NCBI GenBank assembly: GCA_900470155.1
Contig: UBZT01000009.1
Span: 496,001-560,000, forward strand
DNA length: 64,000 nt
Reading direction: 5' to 3'
Origin: Hyphomicrobiales bacterium
GTDB lineage: Bacteria; Pseudomonadota; Alphaproteobacteria; Rhizobiales; Rhizobiaceae
The notes under the pieces are model-generated. The model was not told where the DNA came from. It ran no database searches and saw only the letters and a program-made list of their open reading frames with translations. The position numbers and the translations under genes were made by a program. Below are positions 48,225 to 58,010 of this stretch, piece by piece (the stretch's first letter is position 1; every line of letters starts with the position of its first letter).

Positions 48225-48261
48225 GCTGCAATTCAAGTGATTGAACAGATTTACCGGATTT

Positions 48262-48534
48262 TCAGTCCGCTGGCTTGCCCGTTGTGCCCAACAGCTGCGC
48301 TTCGAGCGCCTCGATCCGCTTCTGCAGCAGGTCGTTTTCCTCGCGTGCCTTCAGCGCCATCTCGCGCACGACGTCGAATTCTTCGCGCTTGACCAGATCC
48401 ATGCTGTTCATCCAGCGCTCGGCCTGAGCATGAAACGCGGTTTCGACTTCCCGGCGCACACCTTGCGCGGCGCCGGCTGCGTCCGTCATCAGTTTGGCAA
48501 ATTCGTCCATGATACGGTTCGGCCCGGTCGACAT
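48262..48534 (-). CDS. ubiK: Ubiquinone synthesis accessory factor UbiK
   Basis: A 90-residue coiled-coil protein of the UbiK/YqiC (BMFP) family, which assists the ubiquinone-making protein complex. NRIMDEFAKLMTDAAGAAQGVRREVETAFHAQAERWMNSMDLVKREEFDVVREMALKAREENDLLQKRIEALEAQL is helical throughout. The ATG at 48534 has GAGGAG upstream; an earlier in-frame ATG at 48552 lacks it. It is divergent from lgt, with 201 bases between. Confidence 0.92.
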   Translation of the reverse strand: MSTGPNRIMDEFAKLMTDAAGAAQGVRREVETAFHAQAERWMNSMDLVKREEFDVVREMALKAREENDLLQKRIEALEAQLLGTTGKPAD

Positions 48535-48735
48535 GGCATGGCTCCTCTTCAATCAAGATCCGTCGGGGATCACCCCGTTGAAGATGAGGTAGGCATTCAA
48601 CCGGGAGCTTGCAAGAAGTTTCGAACTGATAAAGGTGGTTGACGGTGTCGCAGGGTGACGCGATTCCATCCAGGCCGGGCTTGACCGGGTCATTTCGCAA
48701 CGCCATTTTCGCCCTGCATAAACGAAAGAACGCCA

Positions 48736-49596
48736 TTGTTGTCAGTCTTGGAACTTTTCGCCGTCGTGAGCTTTCCCGCGATCGATCCGATCGCCTTCTC
48801 GGTCGGCCCTTTGGCTGTCCACTGGTATGGGCTGGCCTATGTCGTAGGCATCCTTCTAGGCTGGCTCGTTGCCCGCGATCTTTTGCGCCGCCCGCAGCTC
48901 TGGCCCAATGGCCAGCCGCCGCTGAGCATCCAGCAGGTGGATGACTTCATTTTGTGGGCGGCCATCGGTATCGTCGCCGGCGGACGCCTCGGCTATATAT
49001 TCTTTTACGATTTCGCCTCGGTTGCAGCCAATCCGATGCGCGCGATCGAGGTCTGGAATGGCGGCATGTCGTTCCATGGTGGCTTCCTGGGCGCCACGCT
49101 CGCTATGGTCTTCTTCGCCCGAAAGCACGCAATCCCATTGTGGAGCCTGTTCGATCTTGTCGCCAGCGTCGCGCCGCTCGGTCTGTTTTTCGGTCGCATC
49201 GCCAATTTCATCAATGGCGAACTCTGGGGCCGTCCAGCCGATGTCGCATGGGCCATGGCCTTTCCGACCGGTGGCCCGTTTCCGCGCCATCCCAGCCAGC
49301 TGTATGAGGCAGCGCTCGAGGGATTGCTGCTCTTCGTGCTGTTGCAAGTCCTTGCACGTGTCTTCAAGGCACTGCGCTATCCCGGCCGCATTACGGGCGT
49401 CTTTGTCAGCCTTTATGCCGTTGCCCGGATCTTCGTCGAGTTCTTCCGCGAACCAGACGCACAGATCGGCTACCTGTTTGGTGGCTGGCTGACCATGGGC
49501 ATGGTCCTGTCCCTGCCGATGGTAGCCATCGGCATCTGGGTCATCGTGTGGTCCGGTCGCGCCGCCGTTCGCGCTGATCGGACGGATCGAGGCTGA
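48736..49596 (+). CDS. lgt: Prolipoprotein diacylglyceryl transferase
   Basis: A 286-residue inner-membrane enzyme with about seven transmembrane helices. It moves a diacylglyceryl group from phosphatidylglycerol to the lipobox Cys of preprolipoproteins. VHWYGLAYVVGILLGW, the HGGFLGATLAM segment and the Lgt signature GRIANFINGELWGRP (near residue 155) are present. The start is uncertain: it is given at the TTG at 48736, but TTG 48739, 48748 or GTG 48766 are possible. It lies directly upstream of a MidA-like gene, eight bases apart. Confidence 0.93.
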   Translation: MLSVLELFAVVSFPAIDPIAFSVGPLAVHWYGLAYVVGILLGWLVARDLLRRPQLWPNGQPPLSIQQVDDFILWAAIGIVAGGRLGYIFFYDFASVAANPMRAIEVWNGGMSFHGGFLGATLAMVFFARKHAIPLWSLFDLVASVAPLGLFFGRIANFINGELWGRPADVAWAMAFPTGGPFPRHPSQLYEAALEGLLLFVLLQVLARVFKALRYPGRITGVFVSLYAVARIFVEFFREPDAQIGYLFGGWLTMGMVLSLPMVAIGIWVIVWSGRAAVRADRTDRG

Positions 49597-49603
49597 GGAG
49601 GTC

Positions 49604-50710
49604 ATGCGAATGCCCACACCGCTTGCCGAAAAGATCAAGGCCTTGATCCTGGCCAACGGCCCGATCAGCATCACCGACTATTTCGCCCTCTGCCTTGCCG
49701 ATCCCGAGCACGGCTATTACCGCACGCGCCATCCTTTCGGCCGCGCCGGTGATTTTGTCACCGCGCCGGAAATCAGCCAGCTCTTCGGAGAAATGCTGGG
49801 CGTCTTCATGATCAGCACCTGGCAGCGCCACGGCGAACCCCAGGATGTCCGGCTGGTCGAAATCGGCCCTGGCCGCGGCACGATGATGGCCGACATGCTG
49901 CGTGTCATCGCCCGCGTCGCACCCGGCCTGTATGAAACCGCCACCGTGCATCTGGTCGAAACCAGTGCCTTGCTCAAGCTGACCCAGATGGAGACACTCT
50001 CATCGCACGGCGACAAGGTGTCCTGGCACGACAGCTTCGAGGGCGTGCCGGGTGGCTTCACACTGCTTGCCGCCAATGAGTTGTTCGATGCGATCCCGAT
50101 CCGCCAGTTCGTCAAGACGCCGACCGGATTTCGCGAGCGCATGGTCGGCCTGGATAAACAGGGTGACCTTTGCTTCACAACCGGTGTCGCGACGCTCGAT
50201 GCGGCTCTGTTGCCACAACAACTTGCTCTGCCGGACGACGGTGCCATCTACGAGGTCGCTCCCGCCCGTCAATCCGTAATGTTGACCATCTGCGAACGGC
50301 TGCGGCAGCATCATGGAACGGCTCTGGTCATCGACTATGGCCATATGGTCAGCAATTTCGGCGACACACTGCAGGCTGTGCGTGCCCATGAATATGATCC
50401 GCCACTCGCCCATCCCGGTCTCGCCGACCTGACCAGCCATGTCGACTTTGAGAATCTCGCCCGAACATCGCTCTCCGCCGGCGTCCATCTGAACGGCTGC
50501 ATGCACCAGGGCGACTTTCTCGTCGGGCTCGGAATCGAAGAGCGGGCCGCCGCGCTTGGTCGTGGCAAGGACGAAAAGATCCAGAACGATATCGTCGAGG
50601 CCGTCAAGCGACTGGCAGGCTCCGGCAACGGCTATATGGGGGAACTGTTCAAGGTGATGGCCGTGTCCAATCCGGTCGTGCATGTCGCTCCCTTCAAGGT
50701 CAAGCATTGA
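49604..50710 (+). CDS. SAM-dependent methyltransferase, MidA/NDUFAF7-like
   Basis: A 368-residue class I methyltransferase of the DUF185 family. LVEIGPGRGTMMADMLR is the SAM-binding motif I (near residue 84), and LLAANELFDAIPIRQFVKT follows near 150. The human relative NDUFAF7 dimethylates an arginine of complex I subunit NDUFS2; here the same role in assembly of NADH dehydrogenase is plausible. GAGGAGG is just before the ATG. It lies after lgt with an 8-base gap. Confidence 0.88.
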   Translation: MRMPTPLAEKIKALILANGPISITDYFALCLADPEHGYYRTRHPFGRAGDFVTAPEISQLFGEMLGVFMISTWQRHGEPQDVRLVEIGPGRGTMMADMLRVIARVAPGLYETATVHLVETSALLKLTQMETLSSHGDKVSWHDSFEGVPGGFTLLAANELFDAIPIRQFVKTPTGFRERMVGLDKQGDLCFTTGVATLDAALLPQQLALPDDGAIYEVAPARQSVMLTICERLRQHHGTALVIDYGHMVSNFGDTLQAVRAHEYDPPLAHPGLADLTSHVDFENLARTSLSAGVHLNGCMHQGDFLVGLGIEERAAALGRGKDEKIQNDIVEAVKRLAGSGNGYMGELFKVMAVSNPVVHVAPFKVKH

Positions 50711-50781
50711 CTTGATAGCCCGCCATTGCCACCATCGCGTCGAAAACAGCGCCTAGGGAAGTCCAAGAAAGCCAATAAATT

Positions 50782-50796
50782 CAGTAATATTTACTG
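50782..50796. promoter_or_regulatory. Inverted repeat upstream of pgeF
   Basis: CAGTAATATTTACTG has perfect 6-bp arms around TAT, 48 bases before the pgeF start codon. It could be an operator; the binding protein is unknown. Confidence 0.4.
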
Positions 50797-50827
50797 GAAA
50801 AAGAATCAGGCTGCGGAGGACATATCA

Positions 50828-50848
50828 ATGCCGGAGACGAAAACATGA
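50828..50848 (+). other. Six-codon upstream frame overlapping pgeF start
   Basis: ATG at 50828, with CGGAGGAC upstream, opens a six-residue frame whose TGA overlaps the pgeF ATG (ATGA). It is out of frame with pgeF, so it could pass ribosomes to it by translational coupling. Confidence 0.4.
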
Positions 50849-51639
50849 GCGAGACCTCGACGCCGCAGCCCATCATCGGCGCGCGGCTTCAGCAGGCAGC
50901 GGCCTCCGGTATCCGCCATGGTTTCTTCACCCGCGCCGGTGGTGTGTCGAACGGCATCTATCGCGGTTTGAACGTCGGCCTGGGATCGCATGACGAACCG
51001 AAAAACGTCGAGGAAAATCGTCGTCGGGTCAGCACATGGTTTGGCCAGCCGCTGGATCGCCTCGCCACCGCACATCAGGTCCATTCGCCGGATGTGGTGA
51101 CCATTGACGCGCATTACGACGGCAGCCGTCCGAAGGCCGATGCACAGGTAACGGCAACGCCGGGCGTGATCCTTGGCGTGTTGACCGCGGATTGCGGGCC
51201 AATCCTGTTTGCCGACCCGGAAAACCGTGTCATCGGTGCGGCCCATGCCGGCTGGAAAGGCGCCCTGACCGGCGTGCTCGAAAACACGATCGAAGCGATG
51301 ATTGGGCTTGGTGCGCGACGCCAGTCGATCCGTGCCACGCTCGGCCCGTCGATCAGTGTCGCCAATTACGAAGTCGGTCCGGAGTTCGTCGAACGCTTCG
51401 CCAACGAGGATCCCGGTTTCTCCCCCTTCTTCTCTCCCTCGGCAAAACCAGGCCACGCCATGTTTGACCTGCCCGGCCTGACCTTGATGCGTCTCGCCAG
51501 AGCCGGCATCGAAGCAGACACACTGGGCCTGTGTACCTATGCCGACCCTGAGACGTTCTATTCCTACCGCCGCACCACCCATGCCGGCGAACCGGATTAC
51601 GGACGGCAGATTTCCGCAATCGCGATATTGGAGCACTGA
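50845..51639 (+). CDS. pgeF: Peptidoglycan editing factor PgeF (laccase domain)
   Basis: A 264-residue protein of the PgeF/YfiH (DUF152) family, which releases L-Ser that was put wrongly in place of L-Ala into peptidoglycan precursors. GIRHGFFTRAGGVSNGIYRGLNVGLGSHDEP at the N-terminus, HQVHSPDVVTID, the metal-binding VLTADCGPILFAD and AHAGWKGALTGVLENTI are family hallmarks. Older names are polyphenol oxidase or laccase-domain protein. It is coupled to the M24 gene, which begins one base after its stop codon. Confidence 0.93.
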   Translation: MSETSTPQPIIGARLQQAAASGIRHGFFTRAGGVSNGIYRGLNVGLGSHDEPKNVEENRRRVSTWFGQPLDRLATAHQVHSPDVVTIDAHYDGSRPKADAQVTATPGVILGVLTADCGPILFADPENRVIGAAHAGWKGALTGVLENTIEAMIGLGARRQSIRATLGPSISVANYEVGPEFVERFANEDPGFSPFFSPSAKPGHAMFDLPGLTLMRLARAGIEADTLGLCTYADPETFYSYRRTTHAGEPDYGRQISAIAILEH

Positions 51640-51640
51640 C

Positions 51641-52792
51641 ATGGCACTACACTTCAACGAGAGCGAATATACGACCCGCCTGTCACGACTGACCGCGCGC
51701 ATGGCGGAACAGAAGCTCGACGCGGTATTGCTGTTCGCCCAGGAAAGCATGTACTGGCTGACCGGCTACGACACTTTCGGCTATTGCTTCTTCCAGACCC
51801 TCGTGGTCAAGGCCGATGGCAGCATGACCCTGCTGACGCGATCAGCAGACCTGCGCCAGGCCAAGCACACCTCGACAATCCAGAACATTGTCATTTGGGT
51901 CGATCGGGTCAACGCCGATCCAACGGCGGATCTGCGCGGCCTGCTCAGCGACATGGACCTGCTCGGCACGCGCATCGGCATCGAATATGACACGCATGGC
52001 ATGACCGGCCGCGTCGCCCGTCTGCTCGACAATCAGATGACGAATTTCTGCGAGATCGTCGATATTTCCTACCTTGTCAGTGAATTGCGGCTGACCAAGA
52101 GCCCGGCCGAGATCGCCTTTGCCATACGCGCTGCCGAACTCGCCGACGACGCGCTCGACGCGGCACTGCCGCTGATTGGCGCCGGCGCGGACGAGGCCGA
52201 TATTCTGGCTGCCATGCAGGGCGCGGTCTTCAGCGGCGGCGGCGATTACCCGGCCAATGAATTCATCATCGGATCCGGCGCCGATGCGCTGTTGTGCCGC
52301 TACAAGGCCGGACGCCGCAAACTGTCTGCCACCGACCAGTTGACCCTCGAATGGGCCGGTGCCGCCGCGCACTATCATGCCGCGATGATGCGCACGGTGA
52401 TTGTTGGCGAACCGAGCACGCGCCACCGTGAGCTTTATGCCGCCTGCCATGAAACCATTAAGGCGATCGAGGGCGTGCTTCGTCCGGGCAACACGTTCGG
52501 CGATGTCTTCGACACCCATGCCCGCATTCTGGACGACCGCAGCCTGACCCGTCACCGCCTGAACGCCTGCGGCTATTCGCTGGGCGCCCGCTTCTCGCCC
52601 TCGTGGATGGAGCACCAGATGTTTCACGCCGGCAATGTACAGCCGATCCTGCCGGACATGACGCTCTTCGTGCACATGATCATCATGGACAGCGAGCGCG
52701 AGACGGCGATGACGCTCGGTCACACCTATCTGACGACAGAGGATGCGCCGCGCCCCCTCTCCCGCCATCCGCTCGAGCTGATCATCCGCTGA
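51641..52792 (+). CDS. M24 (creatinase/aminopeptidase) fold protein, metal site degenerate
   Basis: A 383-residue pita-bread-fold protein with an N-terminal creatinase-like domain (residues 1-155) and a C-terminal M24 domain. The usual metal ligands of M24 peptidases appear changed: the DxG/DxTRT positions read EWAGAAAHYHAAMMRT, and the later His/Glu motifs are replaced by SPSWMEHQMF and MDSERETAM. It might therefore be a metal-independent hydrolase like creatinase or ectoine hydrolase (DoeA), or a non-peptidase. TTGGAGC precedes the ATG. It is in operon with pgeF. Confidence 0.75.
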   Translation: MALHFNESEYTTRLSRLTARMAEQKLDAVLLFAQESMYWLTGYDTFGYCFFQTLVVKADGSMTLLTRSADLRQAKHTSTIQNIVIWVDRVNADPTADLRGLLSDMDLLGTRIGIEYDTHGMTGRVARLLDNQMTNFCEIVDISYLVSELRLTKSPAEIAFAIRAAELADDALDAALPLIGAGADEADILAAMQGAVFSGGGDYPANEFIIGSGADALLCRYKAGRRKLSATDQLTLEWAGAAAHYHAAMMRTVIVGEPSTRHRELYAACHETIKAIEGVLRPGNTFGDVFDTHARILDDRSLTRHRLNACGYSLGARFSPSWMEHQMFHAGNVQPILPDMTLFVHMIIMDSERETAMTLGHTYLTTEDAPRPLSRHPLELIIR

Positions 52793-52884
52793 GGCGAGAA
52801 GCGATCACCATCTGTTCAGAGAATTGACAGGAAATTGCTGCTACAAGCTTGCAAACAGGAGTGACGGAGAAGGATCGGCGATAG

Positions 52885-53688
52885 ATGAGACGTTCCGTAC
52901 GGCTGGCATCCATACTCGTCCTGCTCCTGCAGCTTGGCGCCTGTAACAGTACCGAAGTCCTGACGCCGCCCGTCGATGTCGGTGATGGCGGCCAGGGCGG
53001 CGGCGACATGGGCCAGACATCCGCCGCACCGCTGGGAGCGGTTGCCACCCAAGGCGTCCAGAGCGCCCCTCTCGACCAACCCGGCTACCAGTATCACAGC
53101 TCTCCGCAGAATACGCTGGAGGCCCAGGCGGCTGCCCTCAGTCAGGGTAACAATCCGGTAGCGTCCGCGCCCCTCGACGGAGAAGGCTACAATAACGATC
53201 GGACAAGCCAGGCCTTTCCACAGCAACCGCAAGCACAGGCGGCCAGACAACAGCAACAGCCGGCGCCGGTCGCTCAGCAGACTCAACAGGTTTCCCTCGC
53301 ACCAGCCGGCGCGACGACCGCCCGCGGCACAATCCGCTTCCTGCCGATCATCGGCGCGCCGGTTCAGGCCGTAACGCCACTCTCGCGCCAGCTGGGTGCC
53401 GAAGCGCGCGCGCATGGCCTGACCATCAAGAGCGCCAATGATCCGGCCAGCGAACATATCCTGAAGGGCTATTTTTCCGCCTTTGCCGACGGCAGCAACG
53501 TGACGATCGTCTATGTCTGGGACATTCTGGACGCCAGCGGCGGCCGGCTTCATCGCATTCAGGGCCAGGAAAGCCTGCCTTCTGGCGCAAAGGATCCATG
53601 GGCTTCCGTTCCCGCCTCCGTCATGCAGCAGATCGCCACCAAGAGCGTGGCGCAATATGTGGCATGGAAAAACGCGCAGACCGGTTAG
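52885..53688 (+). CDS. Hypothetical lipoprotein
   Basis: A 267-residue exported protein. The signal sequence RRSVRLASILVLLLQLGAC ends in a lipobox LGAC with the lipid-bearing Cys at about residue 20, so it is anchored to a membrane after Lgt processing. Residues about 50-155 are low-complexity Gln/Ala/Pro (QQPQAQAARQQQQP), and the C-terminal domain (FLPIIGAPVQAVTPLSRQLGAEARAHGLTIKSAND...) looks folded. I do not recognise a family. Confidence 0.75.
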   Translation: MRRSVRLASILVLLLQLGACNSTEVLTPPVDVGDGGQGGGDMGQTSAAPLGAVATQGVQSAPLDQPGYQYHSSPQNTLEAQAAALSQGNNPVASAPLDGEGYNNDRTSQAFPQQPQAQAARQQQQPAPVAQQTQQVSLAPAGATTARGTIRFLPIIGAPVQAVTPLSRQLGAEARAHGLTIKSANDPASEHILKGYFSAFADGSNVTIVYVWDILDASGGRLHRIQGQESLPSGAKDPWASVPASVMQQIATKSVAQYVAWKNAQTG

Positions 53689-53848
53689 ACCTTGGATTTC
53701 GACCCGTCAAAGTTGCCTTATTCACCCTATCCAGAGTTAACTCACCCCGAATTGACGAAAAAGCGGGTGAACGCCGCCAAGCCTATTGCATTCAGGGGCA
53801 AGGACGGTAAAAAGCGCCCATCTCAAGGCATGTAACAGGCGGGCCACG

Positions 53849-54781
53849 ATGAAGGTTTTCGCAGGTAATTCGAACCGGCAGCTGGCCGAAGCGATCTGCT
53901 CCTATATCAATGTTCCACTCGGCAAGGCCAGCGTCCGCCGTTTCGCAGACCAGGAAATCTTCGTCGAAATCCAGGAAAATGTGCGCGGTGAGGACGTATT
54001 CGTCGTGCAATCGACGTCGTTTCCGACGAACGACCATCTGATGGAACTGCTGATCATGATCGACGCCATGCGGCGTTCGTCTGCTCGGCGCATTACCGCG
54101 GTGCTTCCGTATTTCGGCTACGCCCGTCAGGACCGCAAGCCGGGACCGCGTACGCCGATCTCGGCCAAACTCGTGGCGAACCTGATCACCGAGGCTGGAG
54201 CAGACCGCGTCCTGACGCTTGATCTGCATGCCGGCCAGATCCAGGGCTTCTTCGATATTCCGACCGACAACCTTTATGCCGTGCCGCTCTTGGCGCGCGA
54301 CATCAAGGAACACTACGACCAGAACAACGTCATGGTCGTATCGCCCGACGTCGGCGGCGTGGTGCGCGCCCGCTCATTGGCCAAGCGCCTCGACTGTCTG
54401 CTGGCCATCGTCGACAAGCGCCGTGACCGTCCGGGTGAGTCCGAAGTCATGAACGTCATCGGCGACGTCGCCGGCAAGGATTGCATCCTGATCGACGACA
54501 TCGTCGACAGCGGTGGCACGCTGTGCAATGCCGCTGAAGCGCTACTGAAACACGGCGCGACCAGCGTAACGGCCTATATCACCCATGGCGTCCTGTCCGG
54601 CGGTGCCGTTACCCGCGTTGCCTCCTCCAAGCTGCGCGAACTGGTGATCACCGATTCTATCCAGCCGACCACGGCCGTCCAGTCGGCACACAATATTCGT
54701 GTGCTCTCGACCGCCAGCTTGCTCGGCGAAGCCATCAACCGCACCAGCGCGGAAGAGTCTGTTTCCAGCCTCTTCGACTGA
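53849..54781 (+). CDS. prs: Ribose-phosphate pyrophosphokinase
   Basis: A 310-residue PRPP synthetase, making phosphoribosyl pyrophosphate for nucleotide, His and Trp synthesis. The flexible loop and ATP site are seen in [28 protein letters not shown] and [24 protein letters not shown]; the ribose-5-phosphate site in [22 protein letters not shown] (near residues 205-230). It is cytosolic and class I in length. It begins [16 protein letters not shown]; the preceding 22 in-frame codons are not conserved in type. Confidence 0.97.
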   Translation: MKVFAGNSNRQLAEAICSYINVPLGKASVRRFADQEIFVEIQENVRGEDVFVVQSTSFPTNDHLMELLIMIDAMRRSSARRITAVLPYFGYARQDRKPGPRTPISAKLVANLITEAGADRVLTLDLHAGQIQGFFDIPTDNLYAVPLLARDIKEHYDQNNVMVVSPDVGGVVRARSLAKRLDCLLAIVDKRRDRPGESEVMNVIGDVAGKDCILIDDIVDSGGTLCNAAEALLKHGATSVTAYITHGVLSGGAVTRVASSKLRELVITDSIQPTTAVQSAHNIRVLSTASLLGEAINRTSAEESVSSLFD

Positions 54782-54793
54782 TATTCGGCAATA

Positions 54794-54828
54794 CAGTGCA
54801 ATGCGTCGCATTTGGACGCATTGCACTG
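54794..54828 (+). terminator. Strong intrinsic terminator after prs
   Basis: CAGTGCAATGCGTC (54794-54807) and GACGCATTGCACTG (54815-54828) are a perfect 14-bp stem around a 7-base loop, 13 bases past the prs stop codon, followed by an AT-rich TTATTTTTTTA stretch. Confidence 0.9.
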
Positions 54829-54966
54829 GAATATTTAGCTTATTTTTTTAGTTATATCGCGAAACGTCATTCCTTGACGCAATTCCATTAAAACAGATCG
54901 GCTATCATGTTGAATGATTGCTGCGTCAGCGCATGCATCGAATTACTCTCACCTGGCCAAGCCCTC

Positions 54967-55821
54967 ATGTCTCTGACAGTCGAAATGCTGCTCCGGAATT
55001 CCGATTTGCACGAGGCAATTCGCGATCAGTCCAAAGCGCTTCTCGAAATCAATGCCGTATCGCCCAAGCTTGCCGCCGTATTCGGCACGCAGCAACGCTG
55101 GCTCTTGGCACATCTGGCGATGTCGATCTATTTCAGCGAAGCAGCCCGCGGGACGGCAGATCCAGCCATTGTTATGGCGCGCTTCTACGAACAGGTCAAA
55201 AACCACAACATATCGAGCGTCAATACCGCCGATGCCTTCATCAAGGAAATGCTGGTCTATGGCATAGCCGAGCAGATGGCGACCGCCGACAAACGCAACC
55301 GACCGGTCAGGCCGGCATCGCAAACGACGGCTGCCGTCGGCCAGTGGATGTGGATCCATCTCGTCACGCTCGACCGTCTGGACGGTGGGCACCGGCAGGC
55401 GGCCTATGAGGCAAACCCGACATTGCTTCATCGCTTGCACCCGGAGATCACGGCGAATTTTCTGATATCGCCGGAAATCCGCACGCCGCCACAGACATTT
55501 ACCCTGTTCACCTGGCTGAACAATGGCGGCATTGTCATGGACTGGCTGCTGGCCGGCATCGAACCGGCGGACCCGTCTGTCGAGCGCGTCGCAACCCAGG
55601 TCAAGTCTGTGCCGCAGATGGCCGAAACCTTCCGCCTGTCGCGCACCCATCTCACACGCAAGCTGCGTGAGGCCGAAGCGATCGGCAGCATCGGCTGGGA
55701 GGGCACCCGCGGCCGTTCGGTCATGTGGGTCTCGAAGGAATTCCGTCGCGAATACGCGGAATCGCAATCCGCCAAACTGGCGATCATCGACGCGGCCTGC
55801 GAAACCTTCGGCATTCGCTGA
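54967..55821 (+). CDS. Uncharacterised protein with C-terminal winged helix-turn-helix
   Basis: A 284-residue protein, or 304 from an ATG at 54907. The first 200 residues are mostly helical with no known motif. Residues about 210-265 (VPQMAETFRLSRTHLTRKLREAEAIGSIGWEGTRGRSVMWVSKEF) look like a winged HTH, so it may be a regulator. I do not recognise a family. It follows the prs terminator and has no partner. A TTGACG at 54874 could be a -35 element, but the spacing to TATCAT at 54903 is too long. Confidence 0.6.
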   Translation: MSLTVEMLLRNSDLHEAIRDQSKALLEINAVSPKLAAVFGTQQRWLLAHLAMSIYFSEAARGTADPAIVMARFYEQVKNHNISSVNTADAFIKEMLVYGIAEQMATADKRNRPVRPASQTTAAVGQWMWIHLVTLDRLDGGHRQAAYEANPTLLHRLHPEITANFLISPEIRTPPQTFTLFTWLNNGGIVMDWLLAGIEPADPSVERVATQVKSVPQMAETFRLSRTHLTRKLREAEAIGSIGWEGTRGRSVMWVSKEFRREYAESQSAKLAIIDAACETFGIR

Positions 55822-55850
55822 AGGACCGAACAATCCCCCGGCAAATTCGG

Positions 55851-56231
55851 TCAGCGCGCTGGCAGCGGACACGCCTCGCCACCGGAAAACAGCCGTGATC
55901 GCGTGAGAAATCGGCGCTCCCTGCCATTGTCGAGGGAAAACATGCCCCCTCGCCCCTGCACGACGTCGATGATCAGTTGCGTGTGCGCCCACACCTCGAA
56001 TTGGCTGCCGCTGATATAGAACGGCACGCCTCCAATCTCGCCCAGCTTCACATCGGTCTCACCGACCCGATAGTCGCTCGCCGGATAACACATCGGCGAG
56101 GACCCGTCGCAGCATCCGCCGGACTGGTGAAAGAGAATGTCGGGATGGTCCTTGCGGATTTCGTCGAGGAACGCGAGTGCGGCCTCTGTGGCGATGACGC
56201 GGGGTTCGCCTGGATTGGTGGTCGTGGTCAT
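55851..56231 (-). CDS. DUF779 domain protein
   Basis: A 126-residue cytosolic protein of DUF779. Conserved features include FLDEIRKDHPDILFHQSGGCCDGSSPMCYP, with a Cys-Cys pair and a third Cys, and GGVPFYISGSQFEVWAHTQLIIDVVQGRGGMFSLDNG. Such genes are regularly found beside NAD-dependent aldehyde dehydrogenases of the AldA/ExaC type. It lies downstream of the aldehyde dehydrogenase on the same strand, separated by a repeat element. Function unknown; cysteine-based redox or metal sensing is a guess. TGGAG precedes the ATG at 56231. Confidence 0.88.
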   Translation of the reverse strand: MTTTTNPGEPRVIATEAALAFLDEIRKDHPDILFHQSGGCCDGSSPMCYPASDYRVGETDVKLGEIGGVPFYISGSQFEVWAHTQLIIDVVQGRGGMFSLDNGRERRFLTRSRLFSGGEACPLPAR

Positions 56232-56249
56232 GAGCAACTCCAGCACAGT

Positions 56250-56351
56250 CCCCCTCTCCCCGCCTGCGGGGAGAGGGTTAGGGTGAGGGGCAAATCCGAG
56301 CGGCCCCTCATCCGCCCTTCGGGCACCTTCTCCCTGCAAGCGGGGAGAAGG
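56250..56351. repeat. REP-like mosaic palindromic element
   Basis: Three hairpins in a row: CCCTCTCCCCGC/GCGGGGAGAGGG (about 56252-56277), TGAGGGGC/GCCCCTCA (56284-56310), and CCTTCTCCC...GGGAGAAGG (56327-56351). It has the C/G-rich look of dispersed palindromic repeats found in rhizobial intergenic regions. It lies inside the aldehyde dehydrogenase-DUF779 operon and could affect mRNA stability between them. Confidence 0.75.
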
Positions 56352-56359
56352 AAGCTCAC

Positions 56360-57874
<1,515 letters not shown>

Positions 57875-57979
57875 CTCTCAATCCTCCCTGTGAACAGGCC
57901 CCTCCTCGGGCCGGTCGGAGGATGATTGCCGCGATTGGCTCCGCGGTGAAGTCCACCTTGTGCGTGCCGCACTGCACTC

Positions 57980-57997
57980 TGTTTCAGGAATGCGACA
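57980..57997. promoter_or_regulatory. Dyad upstream of the aldehyde dehydrogenase gene
   Basis: TGTTTCAGGAATGCGACA reads as TGTNNCA-N4-TGNNACA, a partly symmetrical site of the kind bound by AcoR-type regulators. The neighbouring GAF-Fis protein is the obvious candidate. No -24/-12 sigma-54 promoter is visible nearby. Confidence 0.5.
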
Positions 57998-58010
57998 CTG
58001 CAGACAATCT

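Noticed and set aside
47985-48236. 83-codon frame near ubiK
   Set aside because: It runs through the ubiK terminator hairpin and has no conserved features.
57875-58010. Sigma-54 promoter for the aldehyde dehydrogenase
   Set aside because: A CGGCACG is present, but the TTGC element at the right distance is absent.
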